Positions 4,692-5,132 of a DNA stretch of 5,132 nt are shown piece by piece. Source of the DNA: Candidatus Brocadiia bacterium (GTDB taxonomy: Bacteria > Planctomycetota > PUPC01 > DSUN01). The position numbers and the translations under genes were made by a program. The stretch is from assembly GCA_016782825.1 (NCBI GenBank), contig JADHXT010000284.1:1-5132 (forward strand), in the 5' to 3' direction. The notes below the pieces were generated by a model. It did not search any database, was not told the DNA's origin, and saw only the letters and a list, made by a program, of their open reading frames with translations. Position 1 is the stretch's first letter. Each line of letters opens with the position of its first letter.

Positions 4692-4718
4692 TTGACTCTG
4701 CAGTATACTACATATAGA
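4692..4718 (+). promoter_or_regulatory. Candidate promoter of the last gene
   Basis: TTGACT (4692-4697) is a strong -35 box. The best -10 is TATAGA (4713-4718) at a short 15-nt spacing. The local run 4703-4721 is clearly AT-richer than its surroundings. Transcription would start near 4725, giving a leader of about 92 nt. The short spacer is a weakness unless a regulator helps. Confidence 0.45.
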
Positions 4719-4725
4719 AATGTAG
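4708..4725. promoter_or_regulatory. Inverted repeat over the -10 box, candidate operator
   Basis: CTACAT (4708-4713) and ATGTAG (4720-4725) are a perfect 6-bp inverted pair separated by 6 nt. They sit across the proposed -10 box and start point, a position where a dimeric regulator could block or remodel the promoter. Chance occurrence is possible. Confidence 0.35.
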
Positions 4726-4733
4726 GATGTGTG

Positions 4734-4794
4734 GGCGCATCGCGCGCCGAGGGGGCGTAGACACAATCTGTTGGGCCTTGACCGCGAGGCCAAC
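4734..4794 (+). promoter_or_regulatory. Structured 5' leader of the last gene
   Basis: Two stems lie between the candidate start point and the ribosome-binding site. The first is GGCGC (4734-4738) with GCGCC (4744-4748). The second is GTT-G-GGCCT (4770-4778) with AGGCC-AAC (4787-4794), a stem with one bulged G. TTGGG (4771-4775) can instead pair with CCCAA (4794-4798), giving a possible alternative fold. It resembles no riboswitch that I know. Confidence 0.3.
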
Positions 4795-4803
4795 CCAAGG
4801 GGC

Positions 4804-4810
4804 GGAGGAG
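4804..4810 (+). promoter_or_regulatory. Shine-Dalgarno site of the last gene
   Basis: GGAGGAG, 6 nt before the ATG at 4817, is near perfect. It decides the start against an in-frame ATG at 4727 that has no such site. Confidence 0.8.
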
Positions 4811-4816
4811 CTTGCC

Positions 4817-5132
4817 ATGAGTGACCGGATGCGGCGACCTGCGACGTGGCTGATGCTGGCCTGCATCGCCCTGTGCTTCTCGACCCTTCTCGTCGAGCGT
4901 CTGGCCTACGGCGACTGGGAGCCGCCGCCGCCGCCCAAGCCCTCGCGCATCAGCGCCTCCGAGGGTTTCCCGCCGCTCCCGCTCCCCGTCACACCCCTGC
5001 GCCGCACCGAGAAGAAGCGCCCCCCAGCGCCCCCCGCGCTCATCGGCAAGATCCGATACGGCAAGCCGGTGTGGAAGACCACCAAGGACGGACGCCGATT
5101 CTCCTACCTCGACTGGCAGAGCGACACCACCG
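4817..5132 (+). CDS. Signal-anchored, proline-rich exported protein, N-terminal part (possibly DUF4159-type)
   Basis: The frame is open from ATG 4817 to the window edge, giving 105 residues. After MSDRMRRPAT comes one hydrophobic segment WLMLACIALCFSTLLV (11-26), a signal peptide or signal anchor. A proline-rich linker of about 45 residues follows (EPPPPPKPS and RPPAPPA are recognisable) and then a folded-looking start, ALIGKIRYGKP and YLDWQSDTT. This layout resembles exported DUF4159-containing proteins, where a strand and a D-W-x-x-D motif come after a linker. The domain itself is outside the window, so this is only a guess. The N-terminal charge pattern implies the bulk lies outside the cytoplasmic membrane. 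An in-frame ATG at 4727 would add 30 residues but would put a non-hydrophobic stretch in front of the signal, so I rejected it. It has its own promoter and leader. Confidence 0.75.
   Translation, partial: MSDRMRRPATWLMLACIALCFSTLLVERLAYGDWEPPPPPKPSRISASEGFPPLPLPVTPLRRTEKKRPPAPPALIGKIRYGKPVWKTTKDGRRFSYLDWQSDTT

Larger units (their letters stand above)
4230..4816. other. 587-nt non-coding stretch with hairpin array, promoter and leader
   Basis: No frame here has family motifs, a good ribosome-binding site or plausible composition. The open frames are translated repeats. In order it holds a 10-bp palindrome ACCACGTGGT (4258-4267), three 37-bp tandem repeats, a run of small GC-rich stems to about 4547, two larger inverted repeats (4605-4680), a candidate promoter (4692-4718), and a structured leader of the last gene. 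Confidence 0.7.

Noticed and set aside
3785..4717. Long plus-strand frames (also 3745-4506 and 4263-4760) and minus-strand frames through the 37-bp repeats
   Set aside because: They are translations of the tandem repeat and of alternative frames of the exported-protein gene. The sequence repeats as the DNA does, with no start signal.
4720..4725. Minimal start-stop upstream frame (ATG TAG) in the leader
   Set aside because: It has no ribosome-binding site, and one such hexamer is expected by chance.
4727..4816. Earlier in-frame ATG of the last gene
   Set aside because: It lacks a Shine-Dalgarno, would place 30 polar residues before the signal segment, and lies over the leader hairpins. The ATG at 4817 has a near-perfect site.
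4230..4816. Integron attC sites or an insertion-sequence remnant
   Set aside because: There is no integrase, transposase fragment, target duplication or core-site pattern. The hairpins are shorter and more regular than attC sites.

Overview
This is a GC-rich bacterial window with a compact, ordinary gene layout, AT-poor third codon positions and sigma70-type promoters. It suggests a member of the Planctomycetota or a neighbouring PVC-type or uncultured phylum. The basis is the mix of a LOG-family protein starting with a DPWRVFRIMAEF-type segment, an N-terminally extended KsgA, a hydroxypyruvate-isomerase-like TIM barrel next to a small exported protein, and proline-rich exported proteins. The taxonomic placement is inference, not proof.

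Left part, minus strand (1731 to 1): a four-gene unit. A PIN-domain toxin (TIGR00305/COG1569 type) comes first, followed by its ribbon-helix-helix antitoxin (1-nt overlap), then rsmA/ksgA (16S rRNA dimethyladenosine transferase, 4-nt gap) and the start of a LOG-family nucleotide-binding protein (9-nt gap, cut by the window edge). A very good promoter (TTGACG, 17 nt, TATACT) sits so close to the toxin ATG that the message is predicted to be leaderless. The housekeeping methylase therefore appears to be read from a toxin-antitoxin promoter.

Middle, plus strand: proC (pyrroline-5-carboxylate reductase, proline synthesis) has its own promoter, back to back with that of the toxin unit. After proC comes a 255-nt gap holding an inverted pair of degenerate GGAT/ATCC microsatellites and a perfect small hairpin. 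Then comes a two-gene unit: a hydroxypyruvate-isomerase-family TIM-barrel sugar isomerase (GTG start) and, 26 nt later, a small Sec-exported helical protein of unknown function.

Right part: 587 nt without a convincing gene. This stretch is not plain spacer. It holds three tandem copies of a 37-bp unit, each carrying an 8-bp-stem hairpin, followed by further GC-rich hairpins. One of these has the same 8+4+8 architecture with compensating base changes. A candidate promoter with an inverted repeat and a structured leader then precede a signal-anchored, proline-rich exported protein that runs off the window.

I see no CRISPR array, tRNA, rRNA, insertion sequence or phage gene. The parts most worth a second look are the hairpin array (4278 to about 4547), the inverted microsatellite pair (about 2708 to 2860), and the toxin-first leaderless unit that drives rsmA.
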